Part shown: positions 36,261 to 44,800 of the stretch, one piece after another | Numbering within the stretch: position 1 is the first letter of the stretch | Layout: each line of letters starts with the position of its first letter | Made by a program: the position numbers and the translations under genes | The notes under the pieces: model-generated | Seen by the model: the letters and a program-made list of their open reading frames with translations, nothing else | Databases searched by the model: none | What the model was told of the DNA's origin: nothing | NCBI RefSeq assembly: GCF_029760915.1 | Contig: NZ_CP121685.1 | Location: 248,001-312,000, forward strand | From: Olleya sp. YS | GTDB lineage: Bacteria > Bacteroidota > Bacteroidia > Flavobacteriales > Flavobacteriaceae | DNA length: 64,000 nucleotides | Reading direction: 5' to 3'

Positions 36261-36312
36261 TATTTTTGTGATATTTATTTGATATTTGCCCACGCTTAAA
36301 AACAAGTTTTAA

Positions 36313-37014
36313 ATGAAAAAAATTATTGCATTATTAATCTTAGTTTCTCTATTTTCTTGTAGAACTGATGCTGATAAACTAACAGTTAAAGGTACAGTTA
36401 AAGGATTAAAAAAAGGAACCATATATTTAAAGAAAATAGAAGATACTTTATTAGTTACTGTAGATTCTATTAGTATTAACGGTTCACCAGATTTTACTTT
36501 ACAATCAGATATTGAAGAACCTGAGATGTTTTATTTGTACTTAAATAAAAATACTAAAGAAGATGAACGTATTTCATTTTTTGCTGATAAAGGATTAACA
36601 GAAATTAATACGACACTTAAAAACTTTGCTTATGATGCTAAAATCAAAGGATCAAAACAGCACGAAACTTTAGAAGAATATTTAGCAATGATTGGTAAGT
36701 TTAACAATAAAAATCTAGAGCTAACAAAACAAATGTTGGAAGCTGCCAGAGATAACGATAGCTTAAAATTAAAACAGACAGAAACTGCTTTAAATAACTT
36801 TACAAAACGCAAGTACTTGTTTACTGCCAATTTTGCAGTTAATCATAAAGATAGCGAGGTGTCTCCTTATTTAGCACTTTCAGAAATTTATGATGCTAAT
36901 ATCAAATACCTTGATACCATTAATAACGTATTAAGTCCAAAAATTAAAGCTTCAAAGTATGGTAAAGCTTTAGAAAAATATATTTCTAAAATTAAAGAAG
37001 AAGAAAAACAGTAG
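36313..37014 (+). CDS. DUF4369-type lipoprotein
   Basis: 233 residues with a lipobox (LVSLFSCRTD). The first domain, KLTVKGTVKGLKKGTIYLKK onward, is the DUF4369 beta domain often found at the start of Bacteroidota thioredoxin-like lipoproteins. Here the thioredoxin CxxC domain is absent; the rest (about residues 110-233) is helical and charged. It may be a truncated or partner form. It lies 52 bp after the DUF819 gene, probably in the same unit, and ends at a strong terminator. Confidence 0.78.
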   Translation: MKKIIALLILVSLFSCRTDADKLTVKGTVKGLKKGTIYLKKIEDTLLVTVDSISINGSPDFTLQSDIEEPEMFYLYLNKNTKEDERISFFADKGLTEINTTLKNFAYDAKIKGSKQHETLEEYLAMIGKFNNKNLELTKQMLEAARDNDSLKLKQTETALNNFTKRKYLFTANFAVNHKDSEVSPYLALSEIYDANIKYLDTINNVLSPKIKASKYGKALEKYISKIKEEEKQ

Positions 37015-37040
37015 TAATCTACTAAATCTATAAAATAACA

Positions 37041-37072
37041 AAAAAGCCATTTAATTACTTAAATGGCTTTTT
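37041..37072 (+). terminator. intrinsic terminator after the DUF4369 gene
   Basis: AAAAAGCCATTTAA and TTAAATGGCTTTTT form a perfect 14-bp stem with a TTAC loop; works on both strands. Confidence 0.9.
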
Positions 37073-37088
37073 ATTTATATTTATCTCA

Positions 37089-37320
37089 ACTTAGAGAAGC
37101 TTCTAAGAGCCGATGGAGGGACTTACTTCGACTTCGCTCAGCATAAACTTCTCGTCCCTCAATTTTTAATTAATATTAATTTTTTGAAATAAAAAAGCCT
37201 CTCTACTTAGAGAAGCTTCTAAGAGCCGATGGAGGGACTTACTTCGACTACGCTCAGCATAAACTTCTCGTCCCTCAATTTTTAATTAATGCTGATTTTT
37301 TGAAATAAAAAAGCCTCTCT
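37089..37320. repeat. two tandem 116-bp copies of the tRNA-Thr 3' end and terminator
   Basis: Units begin at 37089 and 37205, and the first 34 or so bases recur a third time at 37321, exactly 116 bp further, at the intact tRNA. Each unit carries the tRNA's last 15 bases (minus strand), the downstream terminator hairpin, then a REP-like palindrome (GAGGGAC..CTTCGACTACGCTCAGC..GTCCCTC). The two full units differ at only a few bases (for example CTTCGACTT/CTTCGACTA, ATTAAT/GCTGAT). Confidence 0.9.
37191..37218 (-). terminator. duplicated tRNA terminator hairpin
   Basis: Minus strand AAGCTTCTCT, AAGT loop, AGAGAGGCTT, T-run. It is identical to the hairpin at 37307-37334 and would act as a second stop. 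Confidence 0.75.
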
Positions 37321-37334
37321 ACTTAGAGAAGCTT
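37307..37334 (-). terminator. intrinsic terminator of tRNA-Thr
   Basis: Minus strand AAGCTTCTCT, AAGT loop, AGAGAGGCTT followed by T-run, five bases past the tRNA 3' end. Confidence 0.88.
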
Positions 37335-37339
37335 CTAAG

Positions 37340-37413
37340 AGCCGATGGAGGGACTCGAACCCACGACCTGCTGATTACAAATCAGCTGCTCTAGCCAGCT
37401 GAGCTACATCGGC
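37340..37413 (-). tRNA. tRNA-Thr (anticodon UGU)
   Basis: On the minus strand a full cloverleaf: acceptor arms GCCGATG and CATCGGC, a D-arm GCTCAGCTGGCTAGAGC, an anticodon arm GCTGA-TTTGTAA-TCAGC with anticodon TGT, and a T-arm GTGGG-TTCGAGT-CCCTC. The T-stem has one T/T mismatch, probably native. The discriminator base is T. CCA is not encoded. The 3' end is the part copied in the 116-bp repeats. Confidence 0.96.
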
Positions 37414-37471
37414 AAAAAGAGTTGGCAAATATAATTCTGAAAATTAAATATGCAAACTCTTTTTCGTAGGA

Positions 37472-37741
37472 TTATCCTAACTTATTGATTCTGTCAATTA
37501 ATGCACGACCTTTATCCTCAAGCTCTTGTTTAATTGCATTAAAATGTGCTTTTTTATTCTCTACATCTCTAGCATTAGTCTTAGCTATCAAATCGTCAAA
37601 GGTATCAATTGCATCATCTATAATTGCTTCACTTTTTTTAGTATCCTTATCTGTGTTTGAATATTCCCAAACATAAACTGCTTCAATAATATCTCCTAAA
37701 ACATAATTAATGTCTTTTTTTAGGTCTCTTTTATTTGCCAT
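37472..37741 (-). CDS. small soluble helical protein, unknown
   Basis: 89 residues, mostly charged and helical, with no signal peptide or membrane helix (for example VLGDIIEAVYVWEYSNTDKD and IDTFDDLIAKTNARDVENKK). I do not recognise the family with confidence; small helical proteins of this kind are common in flavobacterial genomes. It precedes the tRNA on the same strand with about 60 bp between. Confidence 0.7.
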   Translation of the reverse strand: MANKRDLKKDINYVLGDIIEAVYVWEYSNTDKDTKKSEAIIDDAIDTFDDLIAKTNARDVENKKAHFNAIKQELEDKGRALIDRINKLG

Positions 37742-37836
37742 AATATTAAAATTTATTTAGCTGCAAAGCTACATATAAAGTTCCAAATTAGAACTATTTA
37801 TAAGCATTTTAAAGCCTTTATTTTAATTGATTGAGG

Positions 37837-38247
37837 TTATTTACCAGAATAACTAACAAAGTTTCTTGGTGTCTCATAAAGAGTTACTTCTAAGTCTAAA
37901 TTAGGTTCTAATTTAGCCTTAATTTTATTGTAGATAACAACTACTATGTTTTCTGCGGTAGGATTTAAATGTTTAAATTCTTCTACTTCGACATTAAGAT
38001 TTTTATGATCAAAAGCGTCCTCTACTTCTGCTTTAATAATATCTTTTAATATTTTGACATCTATTACATACCCTGTTTCTTGATCTATATCTCCTGTAAC
38101 ACTTGCTATTAACTCATAGTTGTGACCATGATAGTTAGGGTTATTACACTTCCCAAAGATTTTATCATTTTTTTCAAAAGACCAATCCTTTCTATATAAT
38201 CTATGCGCTGCATTAAAATGTGCTTTTCTGTTTACTGTTACTCTCAT
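37837..38247 (-). CDS. queD: 6-carboxytetrahydropterin synthase / PTPS family
   Basis: Zinc enzyme of queuosine precursor (preQ0) or tetrahydropterin synthesis. The zinc His residues are in HFNAAHRLYR near residue 8 and NYHGHNYEL near 39-43. The Cys of FGKCNNPNYHG fits the QueD catalytic site. Further motifs are the DHKNLN segment near 80 and PTAENIVV. The last residues (YETPRNFVSY) match family ends. Its start overlaps idi by four bases. No queC/queE neighbours in view, so QueD is preferred but a PTPS role is possible. Confidence 0.85.
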   Translation of the reverse strand: MRVTVNRKAHFNAAHRLYRKDWSFEKNDKIFGKCNNPNYHGHNYELIASVTGDIDQETGYVIDVKILKDIIKAEVEDAFDHKNLNVEVEEFKHLNPTAENIVVVIYNKIKAKLEPNLDLEVTLYETPRNFVSYSGK

Positions 38248-38768
38248 GATTGGATATTTATAAAATCGTAGAACTTATCAAAAATTATTTTAAACCAGGC
38301 AGTATATAGTTCTGGTTGGGTTTCTATATCTGTCTTAACATCTTCTAATAGCATCCATTTCCAAGCTTCTACTTCGTCTTTATTAATAATTGGCTCATCT
38401 TGGTAGTAACCAACCATAATATGGTCTAATTCATGCTCTGTTAGGCCATTATCAAATGGTGCTTTGTATATAAATGAGGTTTTTTCTTCTAAATCTGTAA
38501 CAAAACCCATTTCTTCTTGTAAACGTCTAGTACCAGCTTCTATATTGGTTTCTCCATCACGTTGATGACTACAACATGTGTTAGTCCATAATCCTGGAGA
38601 ATGATATTTACTTAATGCTCTTTGTTGAAGCATTAACTCATTTTTATCATTGAAAACAAAAACTGAAAAAGCGCGATGCAATACTGCTTTTTCGTGTGCT
38701 TCCATTTTTGGCATTAAACCTATTTGCTCATCAAACTGATTGACTAAAATTACTTTTTCTTCTTCCAT
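38244..38768 (-). CDS. idi: isopentenyl-diphosphate delta-isomerase, type I
   Basis: Converts isopentenyl diphosphate to dimethylallyl diphosphate in isoprenoid synthesis. A Nudix-type fold with the active-site Cys and metal site in TNTCCSHQRDGE near residue 63, VLHRAFSVFVFN before it and the Nudix-like EEMGF segment (RRLQEEMGFV). The Glu-rich DEVEAWKWM segment near 130 completes the site. At 174 residues it is the bacterial length. It forms a pair with queD. Confidence 0.92.
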   Translation of the reverse strand: MEEEKVILVNQFDEQIGLMPKMEAHEKAVLHRAFSVFVFNDKNELMLQQRALSKYHSPGLWTNTCCSHQRDGETNIEAGTRRLQEEMGFVTDLEEKTSFIYKAPFDNGLTEHELDHIMVGYYQDEPIINKDEVEAWKWMLLEDVKTDIETQPELYTAWFKIIFDKFYDFINIQS

Positions 38769-38836
38769 TAATTCTTATTAATACACAAAGTTAAGGATTA
38801 GACTTTTGGTAATTTTTGTTTTAAGTTAATTTTAAT

Positions 38837-38867
38837 AAAAAAGCATCTCTAATAGAGATGCTTTTTT
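38837..38867. terminator. intrinsic terminator between the OmpA-like gene and idi
   Basis: AAAAAGCATCTCT, AAT loop, AGAGATGCTTTTTT, 19 bp past the OmpA-like stop; ends the adhesin locus. Confidence 0.88.
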
Positions 38868-38885
38868 ATTAAATACCAATTAATA

Positions 38886-40799
38886 TTATCTATTAATAAC
38901 TATAAAGTTACTTCTTCTATTCCAATCGTGCTCGTCTTCTGAACATTTTACTCCATTACTACATCTATTAACTAACATAGTTTCACCATATCCTCGACCT
39001 TCTAACCTATCTGGAGATATGCCTCCTTTTTCAATAATATATTGTTTTGTTGAAACATTTCTTCTGTTAGATAAAGCCCAATTGTAATCGTCTGATGCTC
39101 TAGAGTCTGTATGCGATTGAACATCAATTCTGATAGTTGGGTATTTTTTCATGTAATTAATGACCTTCCATAACTCAACTTCTGCGTCAGGTCTAATGTT
39201 AGACTTATCAAAATCAAAATAAATTGGATTTAAATCTAATACTTCTACTAAATCTCTACCAACATCTGCTGGCTTGGTAGTTTCTGGAGTTAAGTTAAGC
39301 TTTAAGACCACATCTTCCCTCTTGCTAGGATTAACAACAAAAGTTTGATCTGATTGAATGAAACCATCCTTAGATGCAATGATATTATATTTTTGCTTAG
39401 TACATGGTCCTTCATAACTAAAAGATCCATTTTGATCTGAAGTTAGGTTTTGGACTTCAATTCCTTTTTCATTTATAACTACTACACTTGCATAAGGTAT
39501 TATGGCATTAGTATTTTTATTTACTGTAGTACCAGAAACTAACTGTGTACAGAATGATCTAGAAAATCTGTAGATGTCATCATCTCCTTTTCCGTTATAT
39601 CTGTTGGACGTTAAATATCCTTCATTTGAGAATTCGTCTATAATAAATTCAAAATCATCTCTGGAACTGTTGATAGGCTTACCTAGATTAGTAACCGTCT
39701 GTGTTACATCATCTAACTTAGTCATGAAAACATCTAATCCACCTAATCCTTGGTGACCATCTGAAGAAAAATATAAAGTTCCATTGTTACTAATGTAAGG
39801 GAAATTTTCTCTACCCTCTGTATTTATTTTACTTCCTAAATTTACTGGATCTCCATAGCTACCATCTTCTAAAATATCTACATAGTAGATGTCTGATTTA
39901 CCTTGTGTTCCTGGCATATCACTTGCAAAGTATAATCTAGATTCATCTAAGTTTAATGCAGGATGCGCAACATTATAATCATCATTGTTGAATGGCATAC
40001 TCGTAATATTTGTCCAAGCACCATTTATAAACTCTGCTTTAAAAATCTTCAATCCATTAACTTTCTCGTCACTTTTTCTAACTTTTCCTTTATAGTAGTT
40101 GTTTCTAGTAAAATACATTGTGTTACCGTCTTGAGTAAACGTAGTTGATGACTCGTGAAACTTAGTATTTAAAGTAGAAGAAAATGGTTTTGCAGTGTTA
40201 TCTTCATTACTTATAAAATATAAATCTAAGAATGGCTGTTCATTCCATTTATAAAGCTTACCATCACCTCTGGATGATGCAAATACTATCCCATCCTTAT
40301 AAAAAGAAGTTCCAAAATCTGAAAAACGTGAGTTAAAATCTAAGTTTTCTAATTCAAAATCTCCAGAAAGTGCCTCTATGGTTTCAAGGTAATTTGGTGA
40401 TTTTGAAAATAGGATGGCTCTAGAATCTTCTGGTTTTAAAGTTGCAAATTTTTTCATATTTGCATTAGCACGTTCATAGTCACCTATCGCCTTTAAACTC
40501 ATTGCATATCTGTAGTAATATTCATATTCAACAACAGCGTCTAGTTTAAAGAGCTCTCCATACCATTTTGAAGCTTCTTCCATCTGCGTATTAAAATAAT
40601 ATGCATTAGCTAATTTTTTATAAACTTCTGGTGTTTTATTACCGTTTTCAACCAATTTTAATAATTCCTTGGTTGTAGCTACATATGATAAATTATCATA
40701 TTTTTTTTCGGCACTACTACTTATACCATCCTTTTGAGAAAAAGAAACATTAAATGTCAGTATAGTAATTAAAGTAGAAAGTATAAATCTATTTTTCAT
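38886..40799 (-). CDS. OmpA-family outer membrane protein with TPR and PD40 repeats
   Basis: The C-terminal OmpA domain (FDFDKSNIRPDAEVELWK, then VQSHTDSRASDDYNWALSNR and GYGE) should bind peptidoglycan. Before it come an N-terminal TPR region (residues 45-140), several WD40-like PD40 repeats forming a propeller (for example SRLYFASDMPGTQGKSDIYY and GTLYFSSDGHQGLGGLDVFM), and a carboxypeptidase-regulatory-like domain (about 420-500). Signal peptide MKNRFILSTLITILTFNVSFSQ; ATG at 40799 preferred over one 15 bp earlier. It is the last gene of the adhesin, PorP/SprF, OmpA set, a known T9SS-linked layout, 19 bp after the SprF-like gene. Confidence 0.88.
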   Translation of the reverse strand: MKNRFILSTLITILTFNVSFSQKDGISSSAEKKYDNLSYVATTKELLKLVENGNKTPEVYKKLANAYYFNTQMEEASKWYGELFKLDAVVEYEYYYRYAMSLKAIGDYERANANMKKFATLKPEDSRAILFSKSPNYLETIEALSGDFELENLDFNSRFSDFGTSFYKDGIVFASSRGDGKLYKWNEQPFLDLYFISNEDNTAKPFSSTLNTKFHESSTTFTQDGNTMYFTRNNYYKGKVRKSDEKVNGLKIFKAEFINGAWTNITSMPFNNDDYNVAHPALNLDESRLYFASDMPGTQGKSDIYYVDILEDGSYGDPVNLGSKINTEGRENFPYISNNGTLYFSSDGHQGLGGLDVFMTKLDDVTQTVTNLGKPINSSRDDFEFIIDEFSNEGYLTSNRYNGKGDDDIYRFSRSFCTQLVSGTTVNKNTNAIIPYASVVVINEKGIEVQNLTSDQNGSFSYEGPCTKQKYNIIASKDGFIQSDQTFVVNPSKREDVVLKLNLTPETTKPADVGRDLVEVLDLNPIYFDFDKSNIRPDAEVELWKVINYMKKYPTIRIDVQSHTDSRASDDYNWALSNRRNVSTKQYIIEKGGISPDRLEGRGYGETMLVNRCSNGVKCSEDEHDWNRRSNFIVINR

Positions 40800-40817
40800 A
40801 ATTATTATTGTCAATTA

Positions 40818-41750
40818 TTAGAAGAATCTTGGTGATAATATTTTAGAAATATCTCTTGGTTCAAACCTCAGAAAAACCTCAAAAGATCCTGCATCAAATT
40901 TGGTTTGCCCTAAATCTGTTACTTCTCTATCGTAAGCAAGTCCTAATAGAAAACTGTCAGATATTTGGTATCCAAATAATCCACTAACAGCAGCATCCCA
41001 ACGATATGCTAGACCAAATGTAAATTTTTCATTAAATAATGCATTTAATGTTAAATCTGCTTGTAATGGTGCTCCTGTAACTGCTTTAACCAAAAATGCT
41101 GGTTTAAGTTTAATATCGGTATCTAAGTCAAAAACATAACCACCAATTAAGTATGCATTCATTCTTTCTTTAGCTTGTGATAAAGAAGACTCATCAAAAT
41201 GAGTAGTTTCTAATAAGTTTGGAACAGATAAACCTAAATACCATCTATCTGCTTGACGATAATAAATACCAGCTCCAACATTGGGAGAAAACTTATTTTC
41301 AATGTCTGATTGTAATAATGCGTCTCCGTTGTTATATTGACTAAGTTCAGAATATCGTATATCTAGCAAATGCCCACCACCTTTTAAACCTAAAGATAAC
41401 CTACCTTCTTCAGACGTATGTATTGTATAAGAAAAATCAATATCTACATAAGTTTCTTGAGTTGGACCAATTCTATCATTTATTACCGATAGACCTAAAC
41501 CTACTTTATTCTCTCCTCCTAAAGGGGAATGAATATTAAAAGTACCTGTATCTGGCGCACCATCCAATCCTACCCATTGGGTACGATATAATAATAGTGC
41601 ACTTAAACCATCTCTTTGACCTGCATAAGCTGGGTTTACACTCATAGTATTATACATGTACTGAGTGTATTGTGCATCTTGTTGAGCAGACACATCTACT
41701 AAGCTTATAGAACTTATTAGAACGACTAAAATTAAAATTTTATTTCTCAT
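40818..41750 (-). CDS. type IX secretion membrane protein, PorP/SprF family
   Basis: An outer-membrane beta-barrel-like protein of 310 residues. A signal peptide ends VDVSAQQ. The family start QDAQYTQYMYNTMSVNPAYA is clear, followed by GLSALLLYRTQWVGLDGAP and barrel strands up to the end FLRFEPRDISKILSPRFF. SprF in F. johnsoniae is needed for export and attachment of SprB, which is encoded just upstream of it. Here it also directly follows a giant adhesin, so it is the likely specific partner. About 70 bp with a hairpin lie between them. Confidence 0.9.
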   Translation of the reverse strand: MRNKILILVVLISSISLVDVSAQQDAQYTQYMYNTMSVNPAYAGQRDGLSALLLYRTQWVGLDGAPDTGTFNIHSPLGGENKVGLGLSVINDRIGPTQETYVDIDFSYTIHTSEEGRLSLGLKGGGHLLDIRYSELSQYNNGDALLQSDIENKFSPNVGAGIYYRQADRWYLGLSVPNLLETTHFDESSLSQAKERMNAYLIGGYVFDLDTDIKLKPAFLVKAVTGAPLQADLTLNALFNEKFTFGLAYRWDAAVSGLFGYQISDSFLLGLAYDREVTDLGQTKFDAGSFEVFLRFEPRDISKILSPRFF

Positions 41751-41781
41751 TATAAATAAAGGTATAATTATATTTTTAATT

Positions 41782-41807
41782 AGAGATAGCCTTTTCAGGC
41801 TATCTCT
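41782..41807. other. stem-loop between the giant adhesin and the SprF-like gene
   Basis: AGAGATAGCC, TTTTCA, GGCTATCTCT: a 10-bp perfect stem without a proper T-run on the minus strand. It may set an intra-operon step-down or protect RNA ends rather than stop all transcripts. Confidence 0.6.
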
Positions 41808-41820
41808 TTCTTATAGATTA

Positions 41821-44800
41821 TTAACGTTGAATATATAAATATCCAGCTCTTGATTTAGTTTCTCCATCTTTATTGTATTCAACAATATAGAAGTAGGTAC
41901 CTACTGGTAATTGTTTTTCAACTTCAACGTTTACTCTTCCATTAGATTCACCTGTAAAGAAGTTACCATTTTGAGCATAACCTTTAGTTTCAAACACTAT
42001 TACTCCCCATCTGTTATAAATCTTAACAGTGTTTTCAGGATATAATTCTATGTTTCTTATTACAAACACATCATTATCACCATCTCCGTTAGGCGTTACT
42101 GCATTGAAAATTTCTAAATCATCTTCAGAAGGTGAAGCATTATTTACATCTAAATAATCAGGTAAACCATCTCCATCACTATCTACTGCATCACCACCAA
42201 ATCCAATTCCATCCATATTTGGATCTGGATACTCATCTTCTGTTAAAATTCCGTCGTTATCATCGTCAGTATCTAAATAATCTGGAATACCATCTCCATC
42301 TGTATCATCATTTGTTGGATCATTATCTCCTGTAGGATTAACGTCTCCATCTGAAACATCAACATCTCCATAATCTTCGTTAATAGTATCTACTCCGTCA
42401 TTATCATCATCAGGATCTAACCAGTTTGGCATTCCATCTCCATCTGTATCGCCAAACGGGAATTCGACTCCATTTGGTACATTATCAAAATCACAATCTC
42501 CTGCTAACCATTCTGCCGATTGAGGAACAGTAGTACTAGATGTAATAAAGTCACATGGATCTAATGGATCTGTATTATCATCTAATTCAGTTCCGTTAAT
42601 TACTCCATCACCATCGCAATCTAATGCTTCCCATGCTGGGGAAACTGAATCATCGTCTTGGCTTGCAGTTAAGAAATCACATGGATCTAATGGATCTGTT
42701 CCATCAGTAATTTCTTGTCCATTAGTTACTCCATCACCATCACAGTCTGCTGCTAAGTATAAAACATCTGGTGTCAACGTAACATCTGATATAATGAAAT
42801 CACACGGATCGTTCGGATCTGTTGGTGCCTCTCCATCTGGTGGTGTTAATTCATCGCCATTTGTTACTCCGTCACCATCACAGTCTGCTGCTAAGAACGC
42901 TGCATCTGGTGTTAACGTTATATCTGATGTAATGAAATCACACGGATCGTTCGGATCTGTTGGTGCCTCTCCATCTGGTGGTGTTAATTCATCGCCATTT
43001 GTTACTCCGTCACCATCACAGTCTGCTGCTAAGAACGCTGCATCTGGTGTTAACGTTATATCTGATGTAATGAAATCACACGGATCGTTTGGATCTGTTG
43101 GTGCCTCTCCATCTGGTGGTGTTAATTCATCGCCATTTGTTACTCCGTCACCATCACAGTCTGCTGCTAAGAACGCTGCATCTGGTGTTAACGTTATATC
43201 TGATGTAATGAAATCACACGGATCGTTTGGATCTGTTGGTGCCTCTCCATCTGGTGGTGTTAATTCATCGCCATTTGTTACTCCGTCACCATCACAGTCT
43301 GCTGCTAAGAACGCTGCATCTGGTGTTAACGTTATATCTGATGTAATGAAATCACACGGATCGTTTGGATCTGTTGGTGCCTCTCCATCTGGTGGTGTTA
43401 ATTCATCGCCATTTGTTACTCCGTCACCATCACAGTCTGCTGCTAAGAACGCTGCATCTGGTGTTAACGTTATATCTGATGTAATGAAATCACACGGATC
43501 GTTTGGATCTGTTGGTGCCTCTCCATCTGGTGGTGTTAATTCATCACCATTTGTTACTCCGTCACCATCACAGTCTGCTGCTAAGAACGCTGCATCTGGT
43601 GTTAACGTTATATCTGATGTAATGAAATCACACGGATCGTTTGGATCTGTTGGTGCCTCTCCATCTGGTGGTGTTAATTCATCACCATTTGTTACTCCGT
43701 CACCATCACAGTCTGCTGCTAAGAACGCTGCATCTGGTGTTAACGTTATATCTGATGTAATGAAATCACACGGATCTTTTGGATCTGTTGGTGCCTCTCC
43801 ATCTGGTGGTGTTAATTCATCACCATTTGTTACTCCGTCACCATCACAGTCTGCTGCTAAGAACGCTGCATCTGGTGTTAACGTTATATCTGATGTAATG
43901 AAATCACACGGATCGTTTGGATCTGTTGGTGTCTCTCCATCTGGTGGTGTTAATTCATCACCATTTGTTACTCCGTCACCATCACAGTCTGCTGCTAAGA
44001 ACGCTGCATCTGGTGTTAACGTTATATCTGATGTAATGAAATCACACGGATCGTTTGGATCTGTTGGTGCCTCTCCATCTGGTGGTGTTAATTCATCACC
44101 ATTTGTTACTCCGTCACCATCACAGTCTGCTGCTAAGAACGCTGCATCTGGTGTTAACGTTATATCTGATGTAATGAAATCACACGGATCGTTTGGATCT
44201 GTTGGTGCCTCTCCATCTGGTGGTGTTAATTCATCACCATTTGTTACTCCGTCACCATCACAGTCTGCTGCTAAGAACGCTGCATCTGGTGTTAACGTTA
44301 TATCTGATGTAATGAAATCACACGGATCGTTTGGATCTGTTGGTGCCTCTCCATCTGGTGGTGTTAATTCATCACCATTTGTTACTCCGTCACCATCACA
44401 GTCTGCTGCTAAGAACGCTGCATCTGGTGTTAACGTTATATCTGATGTAATGAAATCACACGGATCGTTTGGATCTGTTGGTGCCTCTCCATCTGGTGGT
44501 GTTAATTCATCACCATTTGTTACTCCGTCACCATCACAGTCTGCTGCTAAGAACGCTGCATCTGGTGTTAACGTTATATCTGATGTAATGAAATCACACG
44601 GATCGTTTGGATCTGTTGGTGCCTCTCCATCTGGTGGTGTTAATTCATCACCATTTGTTACTCCGTCACCATCACAGTCTGCTGCTAAGAACGCTGCATC
44701 TGGTGTTAACGTTATATCTGATGTAATGAAATCACACGGATCGTTTGGATCTGTTGGTGTCTCTCCATCTGGTGGTGTTAATTCATCACCATTTGTTACT

